Source: Symsagittifera roscoffensis
Taxonomy: Eukaryota; Xenacoelomorpha; Acoela; Convolutidae
Direction: 5' to 3'
Assembly (NCBI RefSeq): GCF_963678635.1
Contig: NC_087071.1
Coordinates: 15,747,613 to 15,811,612 of the forward strand
Length of the DNA stretch: 64,000 bases
Position numbers and translations under genes: made by a program. This document shows, piece after piece, positions 11,145 to 22,920 of this stretch. The notes under the pieces were generated by a model. It made no database searches. It saw only the letters and a list, made by a program, of their open reading frames with translations, and was not told the origin of the DNA. The first letter of the stretch is position 1; each line of letters starts with the position of its first letter.

Positions 11145-12190
11145 TTTGACCGAGTTTGAGACATCTTTTGACCATGGTAGAAGTTTTTTTTGACCGCGCA
11201 TACGATATAGTTGGACCGTGCTGAAGGAGTTTATCGACAGTGATAGAGGCATTTTTTGACCGAACTCGTGTTATATTCAGACCGTTCTCATAAAAACTTT
11301 TAATTTTTCCTGGGGTATGTTTCGAACTTGATTGTAAAAGAATTAGACTTTGACCAACGAATTTTGACGTTGCTCGAGATGTAAATCGACCGAACTCGAT
11401 ATATAATTTCATCAAGCTCAGAGAAATTTTCGACCCTACTAGAGGTATATTTGGACCATGCTCGCGGTATGATTCGAACGTGCTCACGAAATACTTTGAC
11501 CTCTTTAGAGGTATATATCGACCGTGGTGGGGGTATGACTCAACCGTTCTCGAGTTAATATGGGAGGCGGCTCGTAGTTTATTTCGACCCTACTCACCAT
11601 ATGTTTCAACCGCACTATTTTCGACCGTGCTCGAGGTATGAATGGATTGTGCACGGTGTGTTTCGAGCCAGTTCGAAGTAGTTTTCGACAATATTTGGCA
11701 TATGTTTCAACCGTTTTTGAGATAAAACTTTCAGCAGCTCCAAGTATGTTTCGACCATGCTTGCCGTAACTTTCAACCATGCTAGAGGTGTGTTCCAGCA
11801 AGACCCTAGGTATAATTCAGTCAAGCTCAAGAAGAGTTTTTCGATTTTGCTCGAGCTGTGTTTCGACCATGTTTGACGTATGTTTCAACCGTGCTAAAGC
11901 TATGATTTGTGTCGGCTCAAGGTTGGCTCTAGACAAGTATTTTTGATTCTTTCGAAGTGTGTTTTGATCATGATCAAGGAATGTTTCAATTGTGCTACAG
12001 ATATATTTCGCGCCGGCTCCAAGTATGTTTCAACCATGTTTACTGTATGTTTCAACCATGTTCGAGATATGATTTGAATTGGCCCGAGTTATGTTCCAAG
12101 AATAACCTAGATATAATTCGGTCATACTCGGAAAAAAAAAATTTTTCGATGGTACTCGAGGTGTGTTTCGAATGTGCTCAACGATACGGA

Positions 12191-15117
12191 CCCAGCCATG
12201 AGTTCACTATTTCCAGTTGTTTTGTATTGTCAGACAGCGTCCAGTTTGCGTCCAGCCTTTATACAGACAGTTAGAACGTAACACGTTCTTCTAAACGGTT
12301 TTGATGGACTACATTAAAATAGCTTTGGTATAGACGATGAAAAGCACGTATCCAATCGTTATAGGGTTAGGTTTTACTTTCCGTCACCTTGCATTTTCTC
12401 GGCGAAAATTACTGCCGGATCTGGTTGATATGAACCTCCTCGTAATGTGATTTGATCAAAATCGAGTTATGAGCGACCAGCCTCGAGGTCTGATTGAAAT
12501 AGTCCTGAACTGAACTCTTTTTTAATTTTCTAAACACTTGAACCAAGTAGTTTTTAAGATGTGGCTAGTTTTCCAAAGAAGTATCCGATGTATAGAGCAA
12601 TTTCAACACTAAAATATCATTCCTCTACTTTCGTCTATGAAAATTGACAGAACCATTTTATCCACAGACGAAGTATAATGATATTTTACTGTCTCCATAA
12701 AATGAGAAATCAAAAGCTGAATGGGTGTTTCAATAGCAATTTCTTTTTATATTTTCCAAATTACAGACTGTTAACTTTAATTATGGTGGAAAAAACTATT
12801 CACCTGTTTTAGATGAAGACCCTTGCAGAGATCGACGATAATACCACAGATAGATCTCGCAACGTTCTCCGCGGTACGGGTCAGGACACCTGTCAAATGT
12901 TGTTTTTGTTATACATTAAACACTACAGACGATGTGGTGCAATATGGATCATCTAATTCCAATAAATCAGTGAGGAACCAAGAACAGGGATAAAGGCATT
13001 AGCGTTGTTGATTAATCGAGCCTCTTCTTAGATTTGTTTTTTTAACAGTCCGAGGTCGACGACGAATTTCCGGTCATGCCAAAGTTTTTTAAACGACCAA
13101 AAATTCATAGTGCACACATATGAATATTAATGAATAAGAACCCATTCTAATGATTTTTGATTATGGATTCCAATTCAAGACTGTGAAATGGATTGATTAT
13201 TTTTTCATTCGTTAAATTAAAATATGGGAACTCAACCTTATTATTGAAGAAACTTCCGCACCTAAAATCTGAAATATATTCCCTATTTTAATACAAAGAA
13301 GATAATCTTCGATAACCTAAGCCTGAGAAAAACTTATTCCTCACCCGGGTTGACAAAAATGCTTATCCTTCAATTCCATACCATTTAAAAATGCAAGAAT
13401 TCTATAAAATTCCATAGAAAAAATGTAGGAAAATGGATTGATAAGCAAATTTTTATAGAAAAGATTGCATATCAAACGCTTTTGATTCTACGAAACTGCT
13501 GAATAAGTTTTTCCCCCTTAGTCGAACTGTATGATTGCACTTTTTCAAAAAACACATAAAATTTATTAACTCGGCTGATGTTTTGTGTTCGTCCAAAAAC
13601 ATTATCCAAAGCACTCTCAGGTAACGAGAGCCAAAAAAACATTAGCCAAAAAACGTTCAGGTTAAGTATTTTTTGAACTTCAGGCATTTTTATTACAAAA
13701 AAAATTACCATTGTATTTTTATAAACGACATGGAATTTTGACAGGTTGAATTTAATCACGCTATACAAAAACAAAAAAGCCAAACAAAACTTTCATGTTG
13801 ATTTGTGCTTCTTTGTGAGAAAAAGAGCCTGCTCTTTAATTTAGAAAAACAATTTCGTACAGCATGCAATTTCTTTAAACAAACCTAATTGGTTCATAGA
13901 AAAAAGGTTTAGTTTTTTTGCTCAATTTTGTTTTTACATTATAGCATATATCAAAAAAGTATAATAATCTACTTTCAAAAATTACTTCGTGAAAGTTTTT
14001 TTGGTTTGAAAAAGGGTTGTGTTTTATTTCAAATTTGTAGAAGTTGTGTTATCAGCGTTCCTATATTTTATCCAACTCCAAAAATGGTACTACAAATCTT
14101 TATCTTATATGGAGGTCAACACGGGTATATTTCACACCAATTGAACAAAAATGGATTGCGGTTCACAAAAAAAGCTTAAATTTGTTGCGGATTACCACAA
14201 TTTGCGTATGGTGACAATCACTGTCGTCATGCTGATGGCTTGCTCGAACAAAAAAATTGCTTTAAAGGATTTTCAAAAAGCTTCGTTAATCAATCAAGGC
14301 ACATTTCAAGTTTATTATATCACTTTGTATTTTTTGAGCTCAATTTAGCTCATGGTTCTGTTCGAAAGCATACAATTTCTCCTTGTCTGCGAGTGGATAC
14401 CAGGGTTGATCTCCATACACAAAAAAAGGCTTATCAAACCTTTTGGCTGAAGAAAAAAATTTCACTCACGAAGTGGATGGAAAATTATAATTATCACACA
14501 ATTTCTACTTGTGAAACTTATAAGTTGAGCCTTTTTCTTAGTTGAACTTGAAAAACGAAACAATTTTCGAGGATATTGTTCTTCTCAGTTTTCATTTGCA
14601 GTATCGCTGTATCACAATATCTTAATACCAATATCATTATCATTTTTCGGAGAAAAAAATAAGCGTGCAAAAACTTATTTATTTTGTCTATAACGTAGTC
14701 TGGGCTGAATTTTCTGTGACAAGAAACAAAAATGCCTAAAAAATTTTGCGCAGATCCAAACTTCGATCTAAGTACTTTTTAAAACTCTATCTTTCATGTT
14801 GAAAGTTTATCATGATTTTTAAAATCATAAAAACTGACCCTCGAGTCTTTGCAAGAAGTGCCTTATGTACATTTTAAAAGTTGCCTACCCTAAACTTTTC
14901 TTTGTTCATTTGTCAAGCTCGTACACAATTTCTCCGCAAACAATGATGGTTTGTTTTTGGTTGGAACTTCTTGTTGATTTTTTAAAACTCGGTGATAATT
15001 TTTTAACCTGCTACCTCAACATTTAATTCGAATTGATTTTTTGGCATGTCCAGCTAATTACATAGGTTCATATAGTTGCAGATGCGTATCACGTTCATGT
15101 TTTAATCATTGTTAGAT
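12191..15117. other. AT-rich interval, no firm gene
   Basis: I see no protein I can name. Two short stretches stand out by higher GC and acceptor-like starts on the plus strand. One at about 12,813 follows CTGTTTTAG and stays open for 47 codons, beginning MKTLAEIDDN. The other at about 13,049 follows TTTAACAG, begins SEVDDEFPVM, and is open for about 24 codons. Either could be a small exon or a decayed element piece. Open frames at 13,472-13,783 and 13,928-14,545 are low-complexity and look like chance. Confidence 0.3.
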
Positions 15118-15700
15118 TCAGTAATGCAAGCGTTTCGTTTTCAGTCGAAAAGTAGCACACACTGATTTTTTAAATTGACTGATTATCAAATTTAACTTCG
15201 TTACGAGGCCGAGCTGTGTGTTTTGTGAACTGTAAACAAAATCCACAACAAGGTCGCTCTCTGTGATCTTCCGTTGTTCTATCGTTTTTTTGACAAATTT
15301 TATCATTTTTGAAGTTTTTTCTCTAGATTGTACTGATTTATACACATTTGGGCCTCGTAATGGTTGCAATAGAATAAATTTGAGGAATGAATTTTAGACC
15401 CAAGTAATTTAACGAATTTGTTGATAGTGATGAAATGGTTGAAACTGTTTCAAATGACCTTCCTCATGATGGTTATTTTTCATCTGCTTATTATAATGGC
15501 ATTGAAGCTGCATTGAATAAATTGTTCTTTTTTCATCAATTATTTTATGTGAATGTAGCCTAGTTTCTAATTTTGTTTGTGAATATGTCGAGCCTTTCAG
15601 AAATATCAAAATTTTAAAAAACTGGGGTCTGATTCGTTTTGCTTAACATGAAGACATAGCTGGTGTTAGGGATTTAGGCTTCTGAGTTGCAACTGGTCAA
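15118..15700 (-). pseudogene. Ty1/copia pol (RNase H end) remnant
   Basis: Read on the minus strand, the segment from about 15,690 to 15,409 carries ILIFLKGSTY, the degenerate form of the copia block just before RNase H (usual theme RYLKGT). The open frame at 15,369-15,118 then reads through KFVKKTIEQRKI and TQLGLVTKL. These match in order and spacing the copia end blocks, where a short conserved helix is followed by the ADxxTK theme. The catalytic core of RNase H between them is not recognisable. Nothing of RT, integrase or LTRs is identified nearby, so it is a short relic. Confidence 0.45.
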
Positions 15701-16610
15701 GTTCTTTAGCGATCTGATTTTTCTTGTTTGAAAAAAAAAATTGAATAGAATTCATTTCGTCGTAGAAATTTTGAAGCTAATTATATCAATTGATTTTAAG
15801 TTTTCTGATAGAATTTGCTGCATTTAAATTTAACCAGGGATCTCCAAATTTAGAATTTCTCTAGTTTTTTCCTTTTTAATACAGGTTTGTTCACATTTTT
15901 TGCAGAGTTTTTTCAATAGTTCTTTTTGAGCAGTCATCGAAAACTAAAATGATTTTGTAATAATAACAAAAAATTTTAAACTCTTTTTTAATTTTTTTCC
16001 AATTATTTTTTATTGTTTGTAATTATTTTTGATTAAATATTTGTTTTGTCCTCCATTGAATTCATTCTTTCAATCTGTAATTATTCAAACACAGAGAGAA
16101 AAATTATATTTTTTTGATTGATTTTTTTCCCCGAAAAATCCAAATAAGAGTGGTGGAGAACTCAGTATATTAAACAAATACTGGTAAATTACAAAGATTT
16201 TTTGATTCCAGATTAATCTTGAAGAGTTTTTTTTAATGATTTTGTAAATATGATTTGTAGTTTTCCTCAAATAGTACCAAAAAAGATTGGATGCATTTTG
16301 ATTCGTATTTGGTTTTATGTCTGTATGTGGTCACAATGCCCAATAATACTAAAGCTGTCAGTTGTGTACGATTTCCTGAAAATAAACAATTTTCACATTC
16401 ACATTCTGGTCTTGTTACGTGGAAATTTACCTGACCATATTTTCAAAGTTAAGAGTTCGGCTAGGTGAATTTAAGATGAATGATGTTCATCTCTTTATTG
16501 TTCTTGCTTATGGGAACATAAGGATGGTACTTATGATTATTTTTATTTTCAAAACCTCTTTCTCAATGTCTAGCAGCTTCTTTTCCTTTTCACAATTTCA
16601 TTAAGGGCAG
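15701..16610. other. AT-rich interval, nothing recognised
   Basis: The stretch is very T/A-rich. The open frames at 16,085-16,270, 16,250-16,468 and 16,419-16,604 are hydrophobic and low-complexity, with no motif. It ends where the 5' LTR of the gypsy-type element begins. Confidence 0.4.
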
Positions 16611-16916
16611 TGGAACCAGATCTAAACTAGAATTTTTTATTGGATATTATTCTAATATTTTATCTCCATAAAATATTGAATACTAAACAAACTGAAATAA
16701 ACTTAGAATACAGTTGTTCTCATTCTGGAAACTAACTCGTACAAACCGGTGTACATTAGATCTATTGAGACTAGGAGATATAAGAGTAAGATTAAGATTG
16801 GTATTAGACTTAGAAGTTGCACGAATCTATCCGGCCGAATATAAGATGCGTGACGAGCAGACGGTGTACCTCATCTGAATATACTCTATGAGTTTAACAA
16901 TAAGTATATAAACTCA
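16611..16916 (+). repeat. 5' LTR of the 14.3-kb gypsy-type element
   Basis: It begins TGGAACCAGATCTAAACTAG and ends near AAACTCA. It matches 30,504-30,878 along its length apart from about 70 bases absent here. Shared landmarks are TACAGTTGTTCTCATTCTGG, GAGACTAGGAGATATAAGAG and GCAGACGGTGTACC. Confidence 0.85.
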
Positions 16917-16934
16917 TCTGGTGCGACCAAAAGT
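16905..16934 (+). promoter_or_regulatory. TATA-like box at the LTR edge and candidate primer-binding site
   Basis: TATATAAA at 16,905-16,912 lies near the end of the LTR. TGGTGCGACCAAAAGT begins at 16,919, two bases after the CA that could end the LTR; a TGG start just inside the LTR is the usual position of a tRNA primer-binding site. I cannot name the tRNA. The 3' copy has lost the TATA form. Confidence 0.35.
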
Positions 16935-17010
16935 CTCAAACAAGACCTTAAACTACTTAGATTAGAACTAACCAAACATTAGATTAGAATTAGACAAACA
17001 TTTCCAAAAA

Positions 17011-17700
17011 ATGTCACATGATAACAATTTAATTGAAATGTCTCTACGACTCAATAAATCAAATCCAAATTTCCGAACCACACGAGAACTATCCGGTTTT
17101 GGGAGAAGATCTCGGACAAAAGACGACGTACAAATTGGAAGAATTCTACCAATCGATTTCATGATCGTACAACAAGAACCAGATCTTACGACAAAGAGTT
17201 TTATGCAATCAAATTCGTTGACTACCAAATGAAACAATTAAACAACTTGCAGCAAGAATTGAAACATTTGTCCGAAAAGCATATTCACTCAAAACCCATG
17301 ATTATAAAAATACCGAGATGAAAGAAATCTTAATGACGACTCTAACAGAAAAATTGCAATAAAAAGAGAGCATCACATCTTTCCTCAATACGAGAACCAG
17401 ACTTGAACATTAAGAAACTAGTAGATAAACTAGAACAAGCTGAAATCACTATGAAATTAGAAGAAACGGAAAACCTAAAGCTACAATATGTCAACAACAT
17501 CCAAATCACTACTTCACAATTGAACAAAAGTCATGACTCCGATCCAGAATTATCTGAAAAAAATTTAAAACATCTACGAGAAAAACCCAAATTTGAAAAG
17601 TAAACCATGATTCAAAATAGGGTGCAATTATTGCCGAAGATACGGACACAGGATTGCCGAATGCAGACAAAAACAACAAAACAATCAAAATAAACCACAA
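17011..17700 (+). pseudogene. gag remnant with CCHC zinc knuckle
   Basis: Open pieces at 17,011-17,232 and 17,403-17,603, with frame changes and stops between them, give helical, charged protein. They include KKLVDKLEQAEITMKLEE, typical of the end of a capsid-like domain. Directly after, at 17,623-17,664, lies a perfect CX2CX4HX4C knuckle (CNYCRRYGHRIAEC), the nucleic-acid-binding motif of nucleocapsid. The ATG at 17,011 is a plausible start because it lies about 75 bases after the candidate primer site. Confidence 0.65.
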
Positions 17701-17809
17701 AAAGATAGAGAATTTAATAAATCATTTCATCAGTACTTGAAAAAAGATCAAAATTTACCCAACAAAATAATTCACAGTAATAATAGTTCAGGAAAACGAC
17801 TTCCAAATA

Positions 17810-18586
17810 AATTATAACCCGAATTATCTACAACGATCATCAAACCACAGAAATCCACGGAATTTCTCACAAAACAGATATAGTCGATCAAACAGTCAAA
17901 ATTATCAGTATCGAAATAACTATTCAAGATTAAACTCAGTTCCACCTGAATTTTTGTTTGATACCAGTTCCCATTCATATTCTAGAAATAGGTATTTTTC
18001 AAATGATCGATCTAAAAACTCTTCATATAATAGAAATAGAAATTATTCCAATGCTAGGATTAGAAACTTTTCAAATTATCGAAAACTTAAATATAAAAAT
18101 GAAAGATCACGAGATTTTTCTAACAACTGATCAAACTATCAAAGATCAAAATAGAAAAACTATAAAAAATAGATCACGCGACACTTAACAGAACGGAAAA
18201 TCAAGCAATAACAACAGAAAAAGGACTACTCTTAATCACCACATAGGAATCACACACGTTATCAAAAATCACAACAAAATTTTAGAAGTAGTACACCTAA
18301 ACATCAAAGGCAAATCAATCAAGTACAAACAACTGAAGAATCTCAACCAGACCCCCCTGGTGATGATAATGCCGGAAGCACAGAATTGCAATTAAATCAC
18401 AAAAAATGCGAATCCACAGACAGTGAAAGTGACACAGACAATGCAATTTCAGTTAACATGATACTTGTTGAAAATGACTACGATCATTTTATATACGATC
18501 AACAAATCCATTCCCATATCTATCAAAAACTTGATCACTTCCTCTTAAATTATTATACAAGACCTATAAGCGGTAAAAGACGATAG
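17810..18586 (+). pseudogene. Asn/Arg/Tyr/Ser-rich tail between nucleocapsid and protease
   Basis: A frame without an ATG stays open for 106 codons (17,810-18,130). It is strongly biased to Asn, Arg, Tyr and Ser, with recurring pieces such as SYSRNRYFSND and YNRNRNYSNA. Further on (about 18,300-18,586) another frame reads through an acidic segment with CESTDSESDTD and then into LVENDYDHFIYDQ. I take this as a basic then acidic linker of the gag-pol polyprotein, probably RNA-binding. No known domain is claimed. Confidence 0.4.
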
Positions 18587-18739
18587 AAAAAAAGTAGAAG
18601 AAAAAACAGAAAATAAAAGCACAGAATGTTCAAGCACAAACAACATTTACCAAAATATACCCAAAGAAACGCAATTAACAAGAGAAAAATATGGCCAATC
18701 CCACTCCTTTTAGAAAGTCCAAATTGCTTAGAAAGTCAA

Positions 18740-19030
18740 AACTTTAAACACCAGACCTAGAAATTGTTTTTTTAATAGATTCCGGAGCGGAATCAATCAT
18801 CATTAACATCCCCACTTAGAAAGAAATAAAAATTTTACATCCCAAATTAATACTCTTCAAAACAGCAAGCAGGCTAGCAACAGCACAAGGATCAACCTTA
18901 AAAAAATTTGAAAAAACCAATTTTTCTTGTTCCCACTCGAACAATGGAACAGAATAAACTTTTGAGCAAACCATTTAAACAAACCTTCCATATCACAGAT
19001 ATAAAAGGTAATATCATTGGAAACCCATGT
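18740..19030 (+). pseudogene. retropepsin-like aspartic protease remnant
   Basis: The motif VFLIDSGAESIIIN is centred on DSGA at 18,778-18,789, the catalytic triplet of retroelement aspartic proteases with the usual hydrophobic strands on both sides. A stop follows within about 15 codons. Later pieces in other frames (GNIIGNP at about 19,010) could be the flap-to-C-terminal part. Confidence 0.6.
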
Positions 19031-19499
19031 ATTACTAAATATATACCATATAAATATCTTAAACAGCAGAATCCATATAAAAGATGAATACACAAGAATG
19101 AAAAACACAGCCTTAGCATTTTTTCAAAGAATAAACAAACAACCACCATTTGTCTCCAAGTTTTACCCAATATACAATCAGGAACGGAAACACCTGAAAC
19201 CACTAGCAGGTTATTTTTATTATTTTTTAATCAAATTAGTTCACCAATACGATAAAGAACAAAATAAACAACATCTCATTATCTCTTACCTTGAATTCAG
19301 AGCAATTTAAAAAAATTTCCGAGTAACAATTTCATCTATCAAATGCTTGAAAAACTCAAACTCAGACGTGAATTCCATTACATGTATATTACAATTCTCC
19401 ATATTAAACAACCCTACCTCTAGGACTCTTAGGTTATTCTGAAGCTAACGCAACAATTTCTCCCACAAAGGAAGTAGCGTATAGAGTAAATAATATTTT

Positions 19500-20420
19500 A
19501 CAACTTTTAGAAATGCGTCAATCAACAACTCTTGACGAAGAAATATTGATACATAATACAATCAGCAATGAAAAACTAAACACAGACTATTTCACGAAAA
19601 TACCTTACTTTAAAAAATCATTTCAAATATCAAACCGCACAGAAGAACAACAAAAATTCTTAACAATGTTCAATTTTCCACACTCTCAGATAACACAAAA
19701 AAAAGTTTGAACAATTAGCTGATTTACTATTGAAATACACAAAAGTTTACGCAACATCTATTTTTGATGTTCGAAAAAAAATTCACCACTACATTTAACC
19801 CTAAAACCAGATGCAGTTTTCAAAAAACAACGAGCAAGTAAAGTCCCAATTCACTTACAAGACAAAGTTTACCAATTACTGGACATACTAGAACAACATG
19901 AAATCATTTCTCCAGTAATTAAAGAAGAACAGCCAAAATGTAACACATTTTTAAACCCCATTATCATTTTAGCAAGAGGAAAATCATTGAAAATAGTTCT
20001 CGATGCAAGATACCTCAATTCACTCATTGATGAATCTAAATGTTATTGGCCTATTGAACCAATTCAAGTAATTCTCACAAAAATAAATGGAAGTTTTTCA
20101 CAACAGCAGATATGATTAGTGCATATAAACAAATGCCGTTAGACGAGCAATCACGAAGATTAACAAATTCGTTATTGAAAACCAACAAAATGAATTCAAT
20201 AGAATATTCTACGGAATTTCCATAGGACCAGCAACAATCTCAGCATTCATGAGTAACCTTTTGCGACCACTCATACTCAATAAAAATGCAATCGCATATT
20301 TAGACGATGTTTTTATGCAATCACACACAAAAGACGAAATGTTCATTGTCTTAGAAAATTATCATCAGATTCTACTACACAAAAACTTGAAAGCAGGCCC
20401 GGATTAATTACATTTAATTA
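19500..20420 (+). pseudogene. reverse transcriptase remnant (Ty3/gypsy type, YLDD)
   Basis: The N-terminal lead-in at 19,513-19,710 is followed from about 19,800 by the RT finger and palm blocks. These are NPIIILARGKSLKIVLDARYL, then after a frame change TTADMISAYKQMPLDEQ, then FYGISIGPATISAFM, and YLDDVF with the catalytic aspartates at 20,297-20,308. Spacing between blocks is normal for gypsy RT. At least two frameshifts and several stops break the frame. Confidence 0.8.
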
Positions 20421-20429
20421 CATTTAAAA

Positions 20430-21309
20430 ATGTGTAAATTTTCTTGGACATATAATAGAAAAAAAACACTCTAACTCCATTAAAATCTCGCATAAATGCA
20501 ATCCAAAAACTTTAACCACCGTCTCATAAAAAGAAAATACAAGAAATTCGTGGAATCTTAAATTTCTTAAGTAAATACGTATATAAAATGCAGTTATACT
20601 TAAGACCATTCTACAACTACCTAAGACAACAGAAAATTTTTGAATGGACAACAGAAGATCAAACACGGTTTGAAGAAATCAAAATTCTTCTCACTGAACA
20701 AGTATCAAAAACTATTCCAGATCTAGAGCAACCTATTTATGTCATGTGCGACGCCTCTAACTTTGGCATCGGTGCAGCTTTTTTACAATCTCATAACGGA
20801 ACAAATCAAATGAACCTCATCATAGCAAATTCTAGATTGTTCAATCAAGCTGAAGTTATACTCTCTACCCTTATGAGAGAATGCACAGCTATAGTATATA
20901 CACTCACATAATTGAATTTTTAATACTTGAATCAAAACATCCAACAGTTTTTTTTTCAGATCATAAACCCACAATTTTCCTTTTTACACAATAATCAAAC
21001 CGAAACCATAGAGTTTATAGATTTCAACTTATTTTAATGAAGCTCCCAAACTTACACATAGTTTGGACAGCAGGAAAAAACCTCGCGTCACCCGATATTT
21101 CTAGTAGAAATACACCACCTGAACAACAGCCAAAATACCACAAAATGTTAAGTTTTCCTTGCAAAACTTCACCGAGATTACAATGCAAATATGCAGTAAA
21201 AACTGACAAAGACCAATCACAGATTAATAATCTACAACATTTTCCACTATATTTAGATTGTCAAAACAATCGATACAAAGTAGATCTACTAGGAAAGTCT
21301 ACATTTTAA
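20430..21309 (+). pseudogene. RNase H and connection domain
   Basis: A 107-codon open frame (20,588-20,911) contains the connection segment (FEWTTEDQTRFEEIK), the first RNase H strand with its catalytic aspartate (MCDASNFGIGAAF, Asp codon 20,750-20,752), and the glutamate helix (LMRECTAIVYTL). After a stop, DHKPTIFLF (about 20,960) and HIVWTAGKNLASPDISSRN (from 21,053) complete the fold. The last is the gypsy-type ADxxSR end. Order and spacing are normal. Confidence 0.8.
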
Positions 21310-21539
21310 CCACTACCACATTCATCATGGAATAAAAACAAAACAAAGCCCAAACTAAATTGAACGAAAGTCATGCAAAAAAAGTCTATTCCCTTTAATA
21401 GAAAAGGAAAACCTACTTGACTATATATTTTTATCAGGCCCAATAATTATTGACTAAATGTATACAATAAACCAAGTCTTTAACCACCATGACCCTCTAG
21501 ATACAATACCTCTATCAAAAACAGAAATTTAAAACATTT

Positions 21540-22920
21540 TCCTCCCAATAACAGGAAAAATAACACACGAATTATTACAGAAACATCATAACCTTGACCC
21601 AGTTACTAGACAATTAAAATCTTGGCACAAATATAAAACCAAACCAATTAAAGCTGATATCACCATTCTAGGAAATAAAACCCTTCTTAGATATTCAGAA
21701 AACTTAATAATAGCTCTATCAACGAGAGTACAGATATTTTAGAATACCAAACATCTGATCTCAAAGTACCCTATCTACCTTTAATTAAGATGCTTAGAGA
21801 TTTTCATACTTCCAACTCATTACACACTAAAGGACACCCAGGATCAGAAAAAACATACTCCAATTTCATTCAAATTTTAATATTCCAAAAGCTCCGGTTT
21901 GGATTAAAGTATTATGCAATGATTGCATAACATGCCAATTAAACAAACCATTTACAAACCAAAATCAAATTGCAGAAAAACAAGATTTTAAAGGACAAAT
22001 CTACACTTCAATCACAGTATTCCATTGATACAAAAGGACCAATATCACCATCCTCTGAAGGAAACTCATTTATAATGGTCATTGTCGACGCATTTGCACA
22101 CTACGTAGCACTTAACCCAGTTCTCCATTGTAATGCTTATCATGCATATACAACACTTTATGAACACTGGATAGCAAAATTTGGATTACCCGAATTCCTT
22201 GTTACAGACAATGGCACTGAATTTATAAACAACAAATGTATCACACTATGCTATCATAATATTAAACACAAACCACGTACATCTCATGCACCTTGGACTA
22301 ATGGATTATTCGAAGGAATGAACCGTTCATTACAAGAGTATCTCAGATGTATCATTAACGGAAATGACAAACGATATACTGAATAGTCAACATATGTAAA
22401 ACTATTTCCCTTATCTTAAATTTCACAAATCACAACAAATTTAGGACTGTCACCCTATGAAATAATTTATAATCTACCACTACATACCCACGGTGAAGAT
22501 CATTTTCATCGTCCAATAAAAAATAAAAATTAGCTTCCGGTACACACAGCGAAAGGATTTCAAACCGAGATAAAAAACATAATGAAATTTATCAAAATGT
22601 AACAAAAAAATTATTACAGAGACAAAATATTATTTCCCACAAACTTAGAAATTGGAACATACATTTTAATTCCAAAACTTACAACACGAAAAAGACCATA
22701 CCAAAAAAATTGATAAACCCACAGATGTAACATACACACTTATAGACCTATAAAAAATTGTTCAACAGCGAGTTCATCGCGAACTGACTTCATTATACTC
22801 CTTAACAGGGCTCAAAGTTATGCACAATAACTCCTGTTACAAACAAAATCATAGCACTGATATGAATTCTATCCAAAAACGATTAGAACAAAAAAAATTA
22901 AAAAAAGCTTAACAAGCAAT
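21540..22920 (+). pseudogene. integrase remnant (HHCC, D,D,E, C-terminal basic tail)
   Basis: The zinc-binding half reads HTKGHPGSEKTYSNF (about 21,822) and CNDCITCQ (about 21,915) across frame breaks. The catalytic core lies in an open frame (21,970-22,386). Its aspartates are at codons 22,027-22,029 (DTKGPI) and 22,207-22,209 (TDNGTEF), and its glutamate is at 22,312-22,314 (GLFEGMN). That leaves 34 residues between the second Asp and the Glu, one fewer than the usual 35. Beyond the stop, GLSPYEIIYN (about 22,445) and LEIGTYILIPK (about 22,640) are the normal downstream blocks, followed by a Lys-rich tail. Confidence 0.8.

Larger units (their letters stand above)
7535..12190 (+). repeat. 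22-bp minisatellite array (TTCGACCGTGCTCGAG core)
   Basis: About 4.6 kb is made of a degenerate unit with period about 22 bp (20-24). The core is TTCGACCGTGCTCGAG followed by about six variable bases, often GTATGA. Well-phased examples run from 8,440 to 8,520, where GACCGTGCT recurs every 22 bases. I estimate roughly 200 units. Many units contain the XhoI-like CTCGAG palindrome. Because 22 is not a multiple of 3, each frame repeats every 66 bases. The long minus-strand open frames (for example 9,214-9,546, 9,374-9,685 and 11,107-11,487) are therefore 22-residue repeat peptides with themes like SMVET and HARSK, and are best read as by-products of the repeat. Confidence 0.85.

Noticed and set aside
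9214-11487. Minus-strand ORFs of 98-126 codons as genes
   Set aside because: All consist only of the 22-bp repeat read in different frames, overlap each other, and have no start context or neighbours.
7535-12190. CRISPR array or coding repeat protein
   Set aside because: Units are ~22 bp, degenerate and without unique spacers of constant length, and the context is eukaryotic. The antisense frames arise from the repeat itself.
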